From positions 6,283,501 to 6,347,500 of the forward strand of contig NZ_CP043627.1 of assembly GCF_016804325.1 (NCBI RefSeq): a stretch of DNA of 64,000 bases, written 5' to 3'. This DNA is from Methylobacterium aquaticum. Lineage in GTDB: Bacteria > Pseudomonadota > Alphaproteobacteria > Rhizobiales > Beijerinckiaceae. The position numbers were made by a program, and so were the translations under genes. Shown here in pieces: positions 37,415 through 46,457 of this stretch (position 1 is its first letter; each line of letters opens with the position of its first letter). A model generated the notes under the pieces. It saw only the letters and a program-made list of their open reading frames with translations, did no database searches and was not told where the DNA came from.

Positions 37415-38574
37415 CCCTCACCGTTTCCGTCCTGGGGGCCACCGGCTCGATCGGGCGCTCCACCGCCGACCTGCTCGACCAGCACCGCGACCGGTTCCGG
37501 GTCGGCGCCGTGGCGGGCGGCCGCGACGTGCCGGCGCTGGCCCGCGTCGCCCGCGAGCTGAACGCCGAATTCGCCGCGATCGCCGATCCCCAGGGGTTGC
37601 CGGCTCTGCGCGACGCGCTCGGCGGCTCCGGCATCGCCTGCGGCGCCGGCCCCTCGGCGGTGATCGAGGCGGCGACGCGCGAGGCCGACATCGTCGTGGC
37701 GGCGGTGAGCGGGGCGGCGGGCCTGAGCCCCACCTGCGCGGCGATCCGCCAGGGCCGCACCGTGGCGCTCGCCAACAAGGAGAGCCTGGTCTGCGCCGGC
37801 GACGCCTTCATGCGCGACGCCAAGAAATACGGCGCCCGCCTCCTGCCGATGGATTCCGAGCACAACGCCCTCGAGCAGTCGATCGGCACCGGGCGGATCG
37901 ACGACATCACCCGGATGACCATCACGGCGTCGGGCGGACCGTTCCGGACCGCGACCCGCGAGCGGATCGCCGCGGCGAGCGCGGCCGATGCCGCCGCCCA
38001 CCCGACCTGGTCGATGGGCATGAAGATCAACATCGATTCGGCCACCCTGATGAACAAGGGGCTGGAGCTGATCGAGGCCCACCACCTGTTCGGCATCGAG
38101 GCCGAGCGGCTCGACGCCGTGGTCCACCCGCAATCGATCGTCCACGCCCTCGTGACCTGGCGCGACGGCGCGGTGACCGCCGGGCTCTACGTTCCCGACA
38201 TGCGGGTGCCGATCTCGCATTGCCTGGGCCTGGGCGACCGCCTGTCGATCGCCCGCGGCAAACCCCTCGACCTCGCGAGCGTCGGCAGCCTCACCTTCGA
38301 GCGCCCGGACGAGGAGCGCTTCCCCTGCCTGCGGATCGCCAAGGCCGCGCTCGCCGCGGGCGGCGCCCAGCCGACGGTGATGAACGCGGCGAACGAGATC
38401 GCGGTCGCGGCCTTCATCGCCGAAAAAATCCGCTTCTACGACATCGCCGCCCTGGTCGAGCGGGCCTGCGAGCATTTCGCGAGCCGCTTCCCCACGGCGC
38501 CAGCCGACGTCGAGGAGGCGCTCGCCATCGACGCCGAGGTGCGGCACTGGAGCGAGGCGGCGCTCGCCGCGTGA
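37411..38574 (+). CDS. dxr: 1-deoxy-D-xylulose 5-phosphate reductoisomerase
   Basis: 387 residues. The NADPH-binding N-terminus VLGATGSIGRSTADLL is followed by ALANKESLVCAG, the metal/substrate segment LLPMDSEHNALEQ, TASGGPFR and the flexible-loop region WSMGMKINIDSATLMNKGLELIEAHHLF. It catalyses the first committed MEP-pathway step, DXP to MEP, and is the fosmidomycin target. ispG of the same pathway is at 23501-24826. Confidence 0.98.
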   Translation: MTLTVSVLGATGSIGRSTADLLDQHRDRFRVGAVAGGRDVPALARVARELNAEFAAIADPQGLPALRDALGGSGIACGAGPSAVIEAATREADIVVAAVSGAAGLSPTCAAIRQGRTVALANKESLVCAGDAFMRDAKKYGARLLPMDSEHNALEQSIGTGRIDDITRMTITASGGPFRTATRERIAAASAADAAAHPTWSMGMKINIDSATLMNKGLELIEAHHLFGIEAERLDAVVHPQSIVHALVTWRDGAVTAGLYVPDMRVPISHCLGLGDRLSIARGKPLDLASVGSLTFERPDEERFPCLRIAKAALAAGGAQPTVMNAANEIAVAAFIAEKIRFYDIAALVERACEHFASRFPTAPADVEEALAIDAEVRHWSEAALAA

Positions 38575-38731
38575 GCGTCGTCAAGGCGTTCGATTCACAG
38601 GCCTTCCGTTGAGGTAACGCACGATCGTTTCGTGCCCTGTTCCCGCGCCCCCGGACTCTGTATGGTGCGGGATCGGCAAGGCGGCCGCGACGCGGGCCAG
38701 GGAGGGCCCGCCGCGCCGCATCGAGGTGACC

Positions 38732-39892
38732 ATGGATCTGCTCAACGTCGTCGGCGGCGCGACGACGAACCTGCTCGGCTACATCGTGCCGTTCCTGTTC
38801 GTCCTCACCGTCGTGGTGTTCATCCACGAGATGGGCCATTTCCTGGTCGGGCGGTGGTGCGGCGTCGGGGTGACCAGCTTCTCGATCGGCTTCGGACCCG
38901 AGCTGATCGGCTTCAACGACCGCCGCGGCACCCGCTGGAAGATCTCGGCGATCCCGCTCGGCGGCTACGTCAAGTTCGTCGGCGACATGAACGGCGCCAG
39001 CGTGCCGGATCCGGACGCGATGGCGCGCATGAACCCGGCCGACCACGCGATCAGCTTCCACGCCCAGAACGTCTGGAAGCGGGTCGCCATCGTGGCGGCG
39101 GGGCCGATCGCGAACTTCCTCCTCGCCATCGCGGTCTTCGCCGGCGCCGTCTACGCCACCGGCCGCTACGAGGTGGCGCCCCGGGTCTCGGCGGTGCAGG
39201 CGGGCAGCGCCGCCGAGCGCGCCGGCTTCCAGGCCGGCGACGTGGTGCTGACGATCAACGGCAGCGCGGTGCGCAACTTCGCGGACATGCAGCGTACCGT
39301 CTCGGGCGCCGCCGGCGACCGGCTCGACTTCACGGTGGAGCGCGGCGGCGTCACCACCCCGCTCACCGCGACGCCGGACGTCTACGAGGACAAGACCCCG
39401 TTCGGCACCCAGCGCATCGGCCGGCTCGGCATCCAGGGGCCGCGCGACGCCGCCGACGTCAAGCTCGTGCGCTACGACGCGCTCGATTCGCTCAAGATCG
39501 GCGTCACCGAGACCTACTTCGTCGTCGACCGGACCTTCAGCTACATCGGCAAGCTGATCACCGGGCGGGAATCGGCCGACCAGCTCTCGGGCCCGATGGG
39601 CATCGCCCGGGTCTCGGGCCAAGCCGCCAAGGTCGGCGGCATCGGGGCGCTGGTCGGGCTGATCGCGGTCCTGTCGGTGTCGATCGGGCTCATCAACCTG
39701 TTCCCGGTGCCGATGCTCGATGGCGGCCACCTGATGTTCTACGCCGTCGAGATCGTGCGCGGCCGTCCCTTGAGCGAGCGGGCCCAGGAGATCGGCTTCC
39801 GCATCGGCCTCGCCCTGGTGCTGATGCTCATGCTGTTCGCGACCTGGAACGACATCCTGCATATCGGCGCCGCCTTCAACCGCGGCACCTGA
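38732..39892 (+). CDS. rseP: RIP metalloprotease RseP (site-2 protease)
   Basis: 386 residues from the ATG at 38732 with GAGGTG just upstream; a GTG two codons earlier is possible. The first membrane helix carries the zinc motif HEMGH (His32, Glu33, His36). A single PDZ domain (about 140-225) contains SAAERAGFQAGDVVLTING. The third ligand is in the C-terminal helix (NLFPVPMLDGGHL). It cuts membrane-bound anti-sigma factors or signal-peptide remnants inside the inner membrane. Its place between dxr and bamA is conserved. Confidence 0.95.
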   Translation: MDLLNVVGGATTNLLGYIVPFLFVLTVVVFIHEMGHFLVGRWCGVGVTSFSIGFGPELIGFNDRRGTRWKISAIPLGGYVKFVGDMNGASVPDPDAMARMNPADHAISFHAQNVWKRVAIVAAGPIANFLLAIAVFAGAVYATGRYEVAPRVSAVQAGSAAERAGFQAGDVVLTINGSAVRNFADMQRTVSGAAGDRLDFTVERGGVTTPLTATPDVYEDKTPFGTQRIGRLGIQGPRDAADVKLVRYDALDSLKIGVTETYFVVDRTFSYIGKLITGRESADQLSGPMGIARVSGQAAKVGGIGALVGLIAVLSVSIGLINLFPVPMLDGGHLMFYAVEIVRGRPLSERAQEIGFRIGLALVLMLMLFATWNDILHIGAAFNRGT

Positions 39893-39926
39893 CGCCCGGG
39901 ACGATCCACCGGTTTTCGGCCAGGCA

Positions 39927-39956
39927 GGGCCGCCCGCTCACGCGGGCGGCCCTTTG
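39927..39956 (+). terminator. Rho-independent terminator after rseP
   Basis: A perfect 11-bp stem (GGGCCGCCCGC / GCGGGCGGCCC) with loop TCAC is followed by TTTG. It lies 34 bases past the rseP stop. The remaining roughly 310 bases before bamA hold no gene; they are AT-richer than average and should contain the bamA promoter. Confidence 0.85.
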
Positions 39957-40266
39957 TGCATGGGGGCGCTCCCTCGGACGCTACCCCCTCGGGAATCGCT
40001 GCAATTTTCGTAAAATGCGTGCCATTTCGGGCCTTTCGGGGCCGCGCGCCGTTCATCGCGCGCTGACCTTGGTGCGCGAAAAGCGTGGCCGTGGCCCGTG
40101 ACAGGAAGGCAACGTGTGGGCAAAATCCCTGTAGGTCGGGAGCGTGGCGTTTGCTTCGCCGGGGATTCCCGATAGAAGCGACGCTAGGACCAGGGGCCTT
40201 CGCCTTTGCGAGAAGGTGATCGTCTGCGGGTGTTAAGCCCGCGCCGACAAAAATGAGACGGGCCAT

Positions 40267-42813
40267 TTGATGATGTCGATGACGGGTAAGCGCCGGCGTG
40301 CGTCGGCGAAAGGCGCCATTGTCATGGCCGCCACCATCGCCGCCAGCGGCAGCGCCTTCGCGCAGCAGATTGTCGTTCAGGGCAATTCCCGGATCGATCC
40401 GGAGACGGTCCGCTCCTACGTGGTTGGCGTGTCGCCCGAAGAGGGCCGCCGTAACCTGATCGCCAGCGGGATGTTCTCCGACGTGCGCGTGGCGCATAAC
40501 GGTGGCCGCATCGTCGTCTCGGTGCGTGAGAACAACACGATCAACCGCGTCTTCTTCGAGGGCAACAAGAAGGTCGAGAAGGGGACGCTCGAGGGCATCG
40601 TCGAGTCGAAGTCGCGCGGGCCCTACAGCCAAGCGCAGGTCAACTCCGACCTCGACCGGATCCGCGAAGTCTACCGTCGGGCCGGCCGCGGCCTCGCCAA
40701 GGTGTCGGTGCGGACCGTCGACCTGCCGAACGGCCGGGTCGACGTGGTCTACACCATCGACGAGGGCGACAAGACCGGCGTCAAGGCGATCAAGTTCGTC
40801 GGCAACCAGGTCTATTCGGACGGTCGCCTGAAGGATCTGATGACGCTGTCGGAGATGAACCTCCTCAGCTTCGTCAAGACCTCCGACGTCTACGATCCCG
40901 ACCGGCTCGCCAACGACCTCGACCTGATCCGGCGCTATTACCTGAAGAACGGCTATGCCGACTTCCGGATCGCCTCGGCGGATTCGCGCTTCGATGACGC
41001 CGCCGGCGGCTGGATCATCACGATCACGGTCGAGGAAGGCCAGCAATACCGCGTCGGCGCGGTCTCGGTCGATTCGCGCATCCCGGGCGTCGACGGCACC
41101 GTCCTGCGCGACGAGCTGCGCACCGGCGTCGGCGACGTCTACAATGCCGAGGACGTCGAGAAGACCCTGACCGGCGTCACCACGACCGTGGCGCGCAACG
41201 GCCATCCCTTCGCCCAGGTCCGCCCGACCGGCGAGCGCGACCGCGCCACCGGCACCGTGGCCCTCGGCTACATCGTCGAGGACGGCCCGAAGGTCTACAT
41301 CGAGCGCATCAACGTGCGCGGCAACACCCGCACCCGCGACTACGTGGTGCGGCGCGAGCTCGACGTCACCGAGGGCGATGCCTACAACCGCGTGCTGATC
41401 GACCGGGCCGAGCGGCGCCTGAACGGCCTCGGCTTCTTCAAGAAGGTGCGGTTCTCCAACGAGCCGGGCTCGGCTCCCGACCGCGTCGTCGTAAACATCG
41501 ATGTCGAGGATCAACCGACCGGTTCGTTCTCGGTCGCCGGCGGCTACTCGACGGCGGACGGGATCATCGGCGAGGTCTCGGTCTCTGAGTCGAACTTCCT
41601 CGGCCGCGGCCAGTACGTCCGCCTCGCCGGCACCGCCGGCCAGTACACCCGCGGCGTCGACTTCTCGTTCACCGAGCCGTACTTCCTCGGCTACCGCCTG
41701 GCTGCCGGCTTCGACGTCTTCAACAAGTACAGCGACCAGACCCGCTACTCCCGCTACGTGACCGACGTGGTCGGCGGCCAGCTCCGCCTCGGCCTGCCGA
41801 TCACCGAGGAGTTCGGCATCACGCTGCGCTACTCGATCTACAACACCGACCTGAAGATCCCGAACACGCTGAAGCGGCCGTACAACGACTGCTCGTTCCC
41901 GATCCCGGGCTACACCCAGACCTACGATCCGGGCACGATCCTCAACGGCCGGAACGTCGGCGGCCTGGCGAGGTACCCGAACTGCGCCTATGACGGCGAG
42001 GCCTCGATCGCCCTGAAGGAGGCGGTCGGCTCGACGCTGACCTCGCTCGCCGGCGTGACCCTGGCCTACTCGACCCTCGACAACCTGCAGCTGCCGCGAA
42101 ACGGCTTCTACGGCGAGATCAAGCCGGAATATGCCGGCATCGGCGGCGACTCGAAGTTCTTCCGCGTCACCGGCGAGGCTCGCTACTACAAGGAGCTGTA
42201 CGAGGACGTCGTCGGCTTCGTGAAGTTCCAGGGTGGCCACGTCTCGCCGACCGAGGGCAATTCCCTCCGCGTCACCGACCAGTTCTTCCTCGGCCCGTCG
42301 CTGGTCCGCGGCTTCGCACCGAACGGTATCGGCCCGCGCGACGTCGGCTCGGGCGACGCCCGCTCGAACGCGATCGGCGGCACGACCTATCTCGGCGCCT
42401 CGGTCGAGGTGCAGTTCCCGATCTGGGGCCTGCCCCGCGATCTCGGCCTGAAGGGCGCGGTCTTCGCCGATGCCGGTACGCTGTTCGGCTACAAGGGCCG
42501 CCGCGCCTTCGACGTGAACGGCGACGGCTTCATCAACGGCACATCGCCGCTCACCGGCGCTTGCAACTTCAACGCTCTCACGGTCGGCGTCGAACCCGAA
42601 TGCGTGAACGTCCGCGACAAGAACACGATCCGCTCGTCGGTCGGCGCGTCGATCCTGTGGAACTCGCCGCTCGGCCCGATCCGCTTCGACTACGCCTACG
42701 CCCTCACCAAGGACGAGGGCCAGAAGGTCTTCGGCGCCGACGGGACCTATTTCGGCAAGGTCGGCAAGGACCAGACGCAGGCCTTCCGCTTCTCGGGCGG
42801 CTCGCGCTTCTAA
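40267..42813 (+). CDS. bamA: Outer membrane protein assembly factor BamA
   Basis: 848 residues. The signal peptide follows a basic start (GKRRRASAKGAIVMAATIAA, cleavage after SAFAQ); the exact Met among the first few is uncertain. Five POTRA domains span about 35-430 (for example INRVFFEGNKKVEKGTL, VKAIKFVGNQVYSDGRL, YIERINVRGNTRTRDYVVRREL). The 16-strand barrel follows, with the loop-6 motif LVRGFAPNGIGPRD and the C-terminal beta signal ending FRFSGGSRF. An unusual outer-loop stretch near residues 755-790 reads FDVNGDGFING and has two Cys residues; DxNxDG resembles a calcium-binding loop. BamA inserts barrel proteins into the outer membrane. Confidence 0.97.
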   Translation: MMMSMTGKRRRASAKGAIVMAATIAASGSAFAQQIVVQGNSRIDPETVRSYVVGVSPEEGRRNLIASGMFSDVRVAHNGGRIVVSVRENNTINRVFFEGNKKVEKGTLEGIVESKSRGPYSQAQVNSDLDRIREVYRRAGRGLAKVSVRTVDLPNGRVDVVYTIDEGDKTGVKAIKFVGNQVYSDGRLKDLMTLSEMNLLSFVKTSDVYDPDRLANDLDLIRRYYLKNGYADFRIASADSRFDDAAGGWIITITVEEGQQYRVGAVSVDSRIPGVDGTVLRDELRTGVGDVYNAEDVEKTLTGVTTTVARNGHPFAQVRPTGERDRATGTVALGYIVEDGPKVYIERINVRGNTRTRDYVVRRELDVTEGDAYNRVLIDRAERRLNGLGFFKKVRFSNEPGSAPDRVVVNIDVEDQPTGSFSVAGGYSTADGIIGEVSVSESNFLGRGQYVRLAGTAGQYTRGVDFSFTEPYFLGYRLAAGFDVFNKYSDQTRYSRYVTDVVGGQLRLGLPITEEFGITLRYSIYNTDLKIPNTLKRPYNDCSFPIPGYTQTYDPGTILNGRNVGGLARYPNCAYDGEASIALKEAVGSTLTSLAGVTLAYSTLDNLQLPRNGFYGEIKPEYAGIGGDSKFFRVTGEARYYKELYEDVVGFVKFQGGHVSPTEGNSLRVTDQFFLGPSLVRGFAPNGIGPRDVGSGDARSNAIGGTTYLGASVEVQFPIWGLPRDLGLKGAVFADAGTLFGYKGRRAFDVNGDGFINGTSPLTGACNFNALTVGVEPECVNVRDKNTIRSSVGASILWNSPLGPIRFDYAYALTKDEGQKVFGADGTYFGKVGKDQTQAFRFSGGSRF

Positions 42814-42832
42814 CTTCCATCCGGCGGGCGCC

Positions 42833-42855
42833 GACGGCGCCCGCCCCCGGACTCG
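42833..42855 (+). terminator. GC hairpin after bamA
   Basis: A 10-bp stem (GGCGGGCGCC / GGCGCCCGCC) with loop GAC lies 19 bases past the bamA stop. There is no T-run directly behind it; a TGTTTTCG follows about 35 bases later. It could protect the 3' end or act as a weak terminator. Confidence 0.45.
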
Positions 42856-42996
42856 ACGGCCGCGGGGCAGACAGCTCCGCGGCTGTTTTCGTTTGTGCCC
42901 TCCGGCGCGACCGGGTAGTCCGGGCGCCCTCCCCTCGACGGGAACATGAAGCGGTCCGGCGCGATCCGGCCCGCGGGGCCTTGAGGCAAGCAGGCA

Positions 42997-44052
42997 ATGT
43001 CGGAACCGGTCTTCTTCCCCCTCGCGGGTCCCGTCAGCCTGCACGAGATCGCGGCGCTCTCCGGCGCGCCCCTGCCGCCGGGCGTCGACGGCGAGGCGGT
43101 GATCCGCGCAGCGAGCCCCCTCGAGAGCGCCGGCCCCGACGACCTCGCCTATATGGACAACGCCAAATATGCCGGGGCCCTGGCGACGACGCGGGCCCGG
43201 GCCTGCCTCGTCACCCCGCGCTTCGCCGCCCGGGTGCCGGAAGGCACGGTGGCGCTGGTGACGCCGCAGGCCTATCGCGCCTTCGCGACGGTGCTCGCGC
43301 GCCTGTTCCCGAGCGCGGCACGCCCGACCTCGCTCTTCGGGGCCACCGGCGTGTCGCCCGGCTCCTTCGTCCACCCGACCGCCCGGCTCGAGCCGGGCGT
43401 CGTGGTCGATCCCGGGGTGGTGATCGGCCCCCAGGCGGAGATCGGCGCCGAGACGGTGCTGGCGGCGGGCTGCGTCGTCGGTCCGAACGTGCGGATCGGG
43501 CGCGGTTGCGCCATCGGCCCCAACGCCTCGGTGCTGCACGCCTTCTTGGGCAACCGGGTGATCGTGCATGGCGGCGCCCGCATCGGGCAGGACGGGTTCG
43601 GCTTCGCCATGGGGCCGGGCGGCCATCTCAAGGTGCCGCAGGTCGGCCGCGTCATCATCCAGGACGACGTCGAGATCGGCGCCAACACCACCATCGACCG
43701 GGGCGCCAGCCGCGACACGGTGGTGGGCGAGGGCACCAAGATCGACAACCTCGTCCAGATCGCCCACAACGTCGTCATCGGCCGCCACTGCGTGATCGTC
43801 GCCCAGGTCGGCATCTCGGGCTCGACGACGCTCGAGGATTACGTCGTGCTCGGCGGCCAGGTCGGGGTGGTCGGCCACCTGCGCATCGGCATGGGCGCGC
43901 AGATCGCCGGATCGAGCAACGTCAACAAGGACGTCCCGGCGGGCTCTCGCTGGGGCGGCACGCCAGCGAAGCCCGTGCGCGAGTGGTTCCGCGAGATGAC
44001 GACGCTCAAGAACCTCGCGGCGCGCAGCCGGGACGAGGCCGGCGAGGGCTGA
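42997..44052 (+). CDS. lpxD: UDP-3-O-(3-hydroxyacyl)glucosamine N-acyltransferase
   Basis: 351 residues. The N-terminal uridine-binding domain (about 1-100) is followed by a left-handed beta helix of hexapeptide repeats ([16 protein letters not shown] and on). The catalytic His lies in QIAHNVVIG, and [13 protein letters not shown] is typical. It is the third enzyme of lipid A synthesis, adding the second acyl chain from acyl-ACP. It lies between bamA and fabZ in the conserved envelope cluster. Confidence 0.97.
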   Translation: MSEPVFFPLAGPVSLHEIAALSGAPLPPGVDGEAVIRAASPLESAGPDDLAYMDNAKYAGALATTRARACLVTPRFAARVPEGTVALVTPQAYRAFATVLARLFPSAARPTSLFGATGVSPGSFVHPTARLEPGVVVDPGVVIGPQAEIGAETVLAAGCVVGPNVRIGRGCAIGPNASVLHAFLGNRVIVHGGARIGQDGFGFAMGPGGHLKVPQVGRVIIQDDVEIGANTTIDRGASRDTVVGEGTKIDNLVQIAHNVVIGRHCVIVAQVGISGSTTLEDYVVLGGQVGVVGHLRIGMGAQIAGSSNVNKDVPAGSRWGGTPAKPVREWFREMTTLKNLAARSRDEAGEG

Positions 44053-44181
44053 GGCCGGGGAGCCGGACCAAGTCCGCCGTTCTCCCGCCGCAAATCGCTT
44101 GCATCCGCGGAACTTCTCGCCAAAGACGGCGCACCGGACATCCGGAGCGCGTCCGGGGCCGCCACGAGGGAGCCTGACACC

Positions 44182-44646
44182 ATGACCGAGATGCCTGCCG
44201 AACTGGGTACGGCCGACATCCTGCGGGTGATGGAGCTCCTGCCCCACCGCTACCCGTTCCTGATGATCGACAAGATCGTCCAGATCGACCGGGACGAGAG
44301 CTGCATCGGCATCAAGAACGTCACGATCAACGAGCCGCACTTCACCGGCCACTTCCCGGCCGCCCCGGTCTTCCCGGGCGTGCTGCTGATCGAGGGCATG
44401 GCCCAGACCGCCGGCGCGATCTGCTGCGCCCACAAGCTCAAGGGCGACGCCAAGCCGAGCAAGGTCTTCTTCATGACCATCGACAAGGCGAAGTTCCGCA
44501 AGCCGGTCGTGCCGGGCGACGTGGTCGAGTACCACATGCGCAAGACCAGCAACCGCCGCTTCATGTGGTGGTTCAAGGGCGAGGCCAAGGTGAACGGCGT
44601 GCTGGTGGCCGAGGCCGAGATCGGCGCGATGCTGGTGACCGAATGA
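44182..44646 (+). CDS. fabZ: 3-hydroxyacyl-[acyl-carrier-protein] dehydratase
   Basis: 154 residues. The hot-dog fold shows [14 protein letters not shown] with the catalytic His, [26 protein letters not shown] with the catalytic Glu, and [20 protein letters not shown] [10 protein letters not shown]. It dehydrates 3-hydroxyacyl-ACP in fatty acid synthesis and competes with LpxA/LpxD for hydroxyacyl-ACP, which explains its place here. Its stop overlaps the lpxA start (ATGA). Confidence 0.98.
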   Translation: MTEMPAELGTADILRVMELLPHRYPFLMIDKIVQIDRDESCIGIKNVTINEPHFTGHFPAAPVFPGVLLIEGMAQTAGAICCAHKLKGDAKPSKVFFMTIDKAKFRKPVVPGDVVEYHMRKTSNRRFMWWFKGEAKVNGVLVAEAEIGAMLVTE

Positions 44647-45461
44647 GCGAGGCGTTCGAGACCCGCATCCACCCGAGCGCGGTGGTCGAGGACGGCGCGG
44701 CGATCGGCGCCGGCGTCGAGATCGGCCCGTTCTGCCATGTCGGGCCGCAAGTCCAGATCGGCGACGGCGTGAAGCTCGTGAGCCACGTCGTGGTGGCGGG
44801 CCGGACCACCATCGGCCCGCGCACCCGGATCTACCCCTTCGCGTCGATCGGCCACCCGCCGCAGGACCTGAAGTTCCGCGGCGAGGACTCGACGCTGACG
44901 ATCGGCGCCGATTGCCAGATCCGCGAGGGCGTGACGATGAACCCCGGCACCGCCGGCGGTGGGCTCGTCACCGTGGTGGGCGATGGGTGCGCGTTCCTCG
45001 CCAACAGCCATGTCGGCCACGATTGCCGGGTCGGCAACCACGTCGTGTTCTCCAACAACGTGATGCTGGCCGGCCATTGCCAGGTCGGCGACTACGCGAT
45101 CCTCGGCGGCGGCGCCGCGGTGATCCAGTTCGCCCGGGTCGGCGCGCATGCCTTCGTCGGCGGCCTGTCGGGGCTGGAGAACGACCTGATTCCCTACGGC
45201 ATGGCGGTGGGCAACCGCGCCCACCTGTCGGGGCTCAACATCATCGGGCTCCAGCGCCGCGGCTTCTCCCGCGAGGAGATCCACGCGCTGCGCAAGGCCT
45301 ACCGGCTGCTGTTCGCCCTCGAAGGCACGCTGATGGAGCGGGTCGAGGACGTGGCGGCGGAGTTCGACCAGCATCCGATCGTGCAGGAGATCCTGGCCTT
45401 CATCCGCGAGGGCGGCAAGCGCTCGGTCTGCACCCCGCGCGAGGCCCCGGGTCCTGCTTGA
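44643..45461 (+). CDS. lpxA: UDP-N-acetylglucosamine O-acyltransferase
   Basis: 272 residues from the ATG that overlaps the fabZ stop. Hexapeptide repeats ([22 protein letters not shown]) build the beta helix. Family residues include [18 protein letters not shown], the catalytic His in [14 protein letters not shown], and [17 protein letters not shown]. It starts lipid A synthesis by acylating UDP-GlcNAc. Its stop codon is the first unit of a 14-bp triplication. Confidence 0.97.
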   Translation: MSEAFETRIHPSAVVEDGAAIGAGVEIGPFCHVGPQVQIGDGVKLVSHVVVAGRTTIGPRTRIYPFASIGHPPQDLKFRGEDSTLTIGADCQIREGVTMNPGTAGGGLVTVVGDGCAFLANSHVGHDCRVGNHVVFSNNVMLAGHCQVGDYAILGGGAAVIQFARVGAHAFVGGLSGLENDLIPYGMAVGNRAHLSGLNIIGLQRRGFSREEIHALRKAYRLLFALEGTLMERVEDVAAEFDQHPIVQEILAFIREGGKRSVCTPREAPGPA

Positions 45462-45500
45462 TGGGCGCCACGTGATGGGCGCCACGTGATGGGCGCCGCG
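45459..45500 (+). repeat. Triplicated 14-bp unit at the lpxA stop / lpxI start
   Basis: TGATGGGCGCCACG occurs at 45459-45472 and 45473-45486, and as TGATGGGCGCCGCG at 45487-45500. Each unit holds a TGATG stop/start overlap. lpxA stops in the first unit, while only the ATG of the third (45489) is in frame with lpxI. An ancestral one-base overlap seems to have been expanded by slippage. Confidence 0.85.
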
Positions 45501-46457
45501 GCGGCGAAGGCCGTATCGGCCGTGAGCCCGGCACGCCCGGTCGCGATCGTGGCCGGGGCCGGCCGGTTGCCGCTCCTCATCGCCGCCGCCCTGGAGGGCG
45601 CCGGGCGCTCCTGCCGGGTGCTGGCGATCCGGGGCTTCGCCGATCCGGCGACGCGGCGGCGGGCCGACGCCACGGTCGATCTCCTCGACGTGCGCGGCGC
45701 ACTCGACACCCTGTGCGCCTGGGCGCCCGCCGGAGTCACGCTCGCCGGCGCCGTGGCCCGGCCGAGCCCGGCCGCGCTGCTCAACACGCTCGCCGCCTAC
45801 CGCAACCGCGAGGCGCTTCGCTCGCTGGCCTCGGGCGGCGACGACCACCTCCTGCGCGGCGTGCTGGCGCTCCTCGAAGAGCATGGGTTGCAGGTGCTCG
45901 GCGTGCGCGACCTCGCGCCGAACCTGATGGCGCCGCGGGGCCGCTTCGGCACCCTGGGACCCGACGAGGCGGCGGAGGCGTCCGTGGAGGCCGGCCGGGC
46001 CTTGCTCGCCAGCCTGTCGCCGCACGACGTGGGACAAGCCGCCGTGGTGGCGAGCCGGCGGGTGCTGGCGGTCGAGGGGCCGGAGGGCACCGACCGGATG
46101 CTCGCCCGGGCGCGGACGCTCGCCCGCCGTCCCCTCGGCCTCGGCCGCCCGCCCGCCGGGATGGTGCTGGTGAAGCGGGCGAAGGACGGCCAGGACCTCC
46201 GGGTCGACCTGCCGGCGATCGGTCCGCGCACGGTCAGGCGCGCGGCGGAGGCCGGCTGCCTCGGCATCGCGGTCGGGGCCGGCGACACCCTGGTGCTCGA
46301 CCGGGCGGAAACGGTGGCGCTCGCCGACCGCCTCGGCCTCTTCCTCCTCGGCCTGCCTCCCGATTCCTCGCCGCCCGTTTCCTTGCCGCCCGTTTCCTTG
46401 CCGCCCGTTTCCCTGCCACCCGTTTTCTTGCCGCCCGACCCGGAGCCCTCCCGTTGA
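45489..46457 (+). CDS. lpxI: UDP-2,3-diacylglucosamine diphosphatase LpxI
   Basis: 322 residues (a GTG one codon earlier is possible). This is the LpxI/DUF1009 type found in alphaproteobacteria, not LpxH: VAIVAGAGRLPLLIAAAL at the start, the GGDDHLLRGVLALLEEHGLQVLG block, and C-terminal MVLVKRAKDGQDLRVDLPAIGPRTVRRAAEAGCLGIAVGAG. It removes UMP from UDP-diacylglucosamine to give lipid X. The tail beyond residue 285 is a Pro-rich array encoded by five 15-base repeats, outside the conserved fold. Confidence 0.94.
   Translation: MGAAAAKAVSAVSPARPVAIVAGAGRLPLLIAAALEGAGRSCRVLAIRGFADPATRRRADATVDLLDVRGALDTLCAWAPAGVTLAGAVARPSPAALLNTLAAYRNREALRSLASGGDDHLLRGVLALLEEHGLQVLGVRDLAPNLMAPRGRFGTLGPDEAAEASVEAGRALLASLSPHDVGQAAVVASRRVLAVEGPEGTDRMLARARTLARRPLGLGRPPAGMVLVKRAKDGQDLRVDLPAIGPRTVRRAAEAGCLGIAVGAGDTLVLDRAETVALADRLGLFLLGLPPDSSPPVSLPPVSLPPVSLPPVFLPPDPEPSR
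46356..46430 (+). repeat. Five 15-bp tandem repeats in the lpxI 3' end
   Basis: Units of the type CCGCCCGTTTCCTTG run from 46356 to 46430. The middle ones are identical or differ by one base; the outer ones have drifted. They encode PPVSL-like pentapeptides. The unit is a multiple of three, so copy number can change without breaking lpxI or its overlap with lpxB. Confidence 0.9.

Noticed and set aside
39739..44535. A 1598-residue open frame on the minus strand
   Set aside because: It is the antisense shadow of rseP end, bamA, lpxD and fabZ. High GC gives long open antisense frames; the translation is low-complexity and has no family features.
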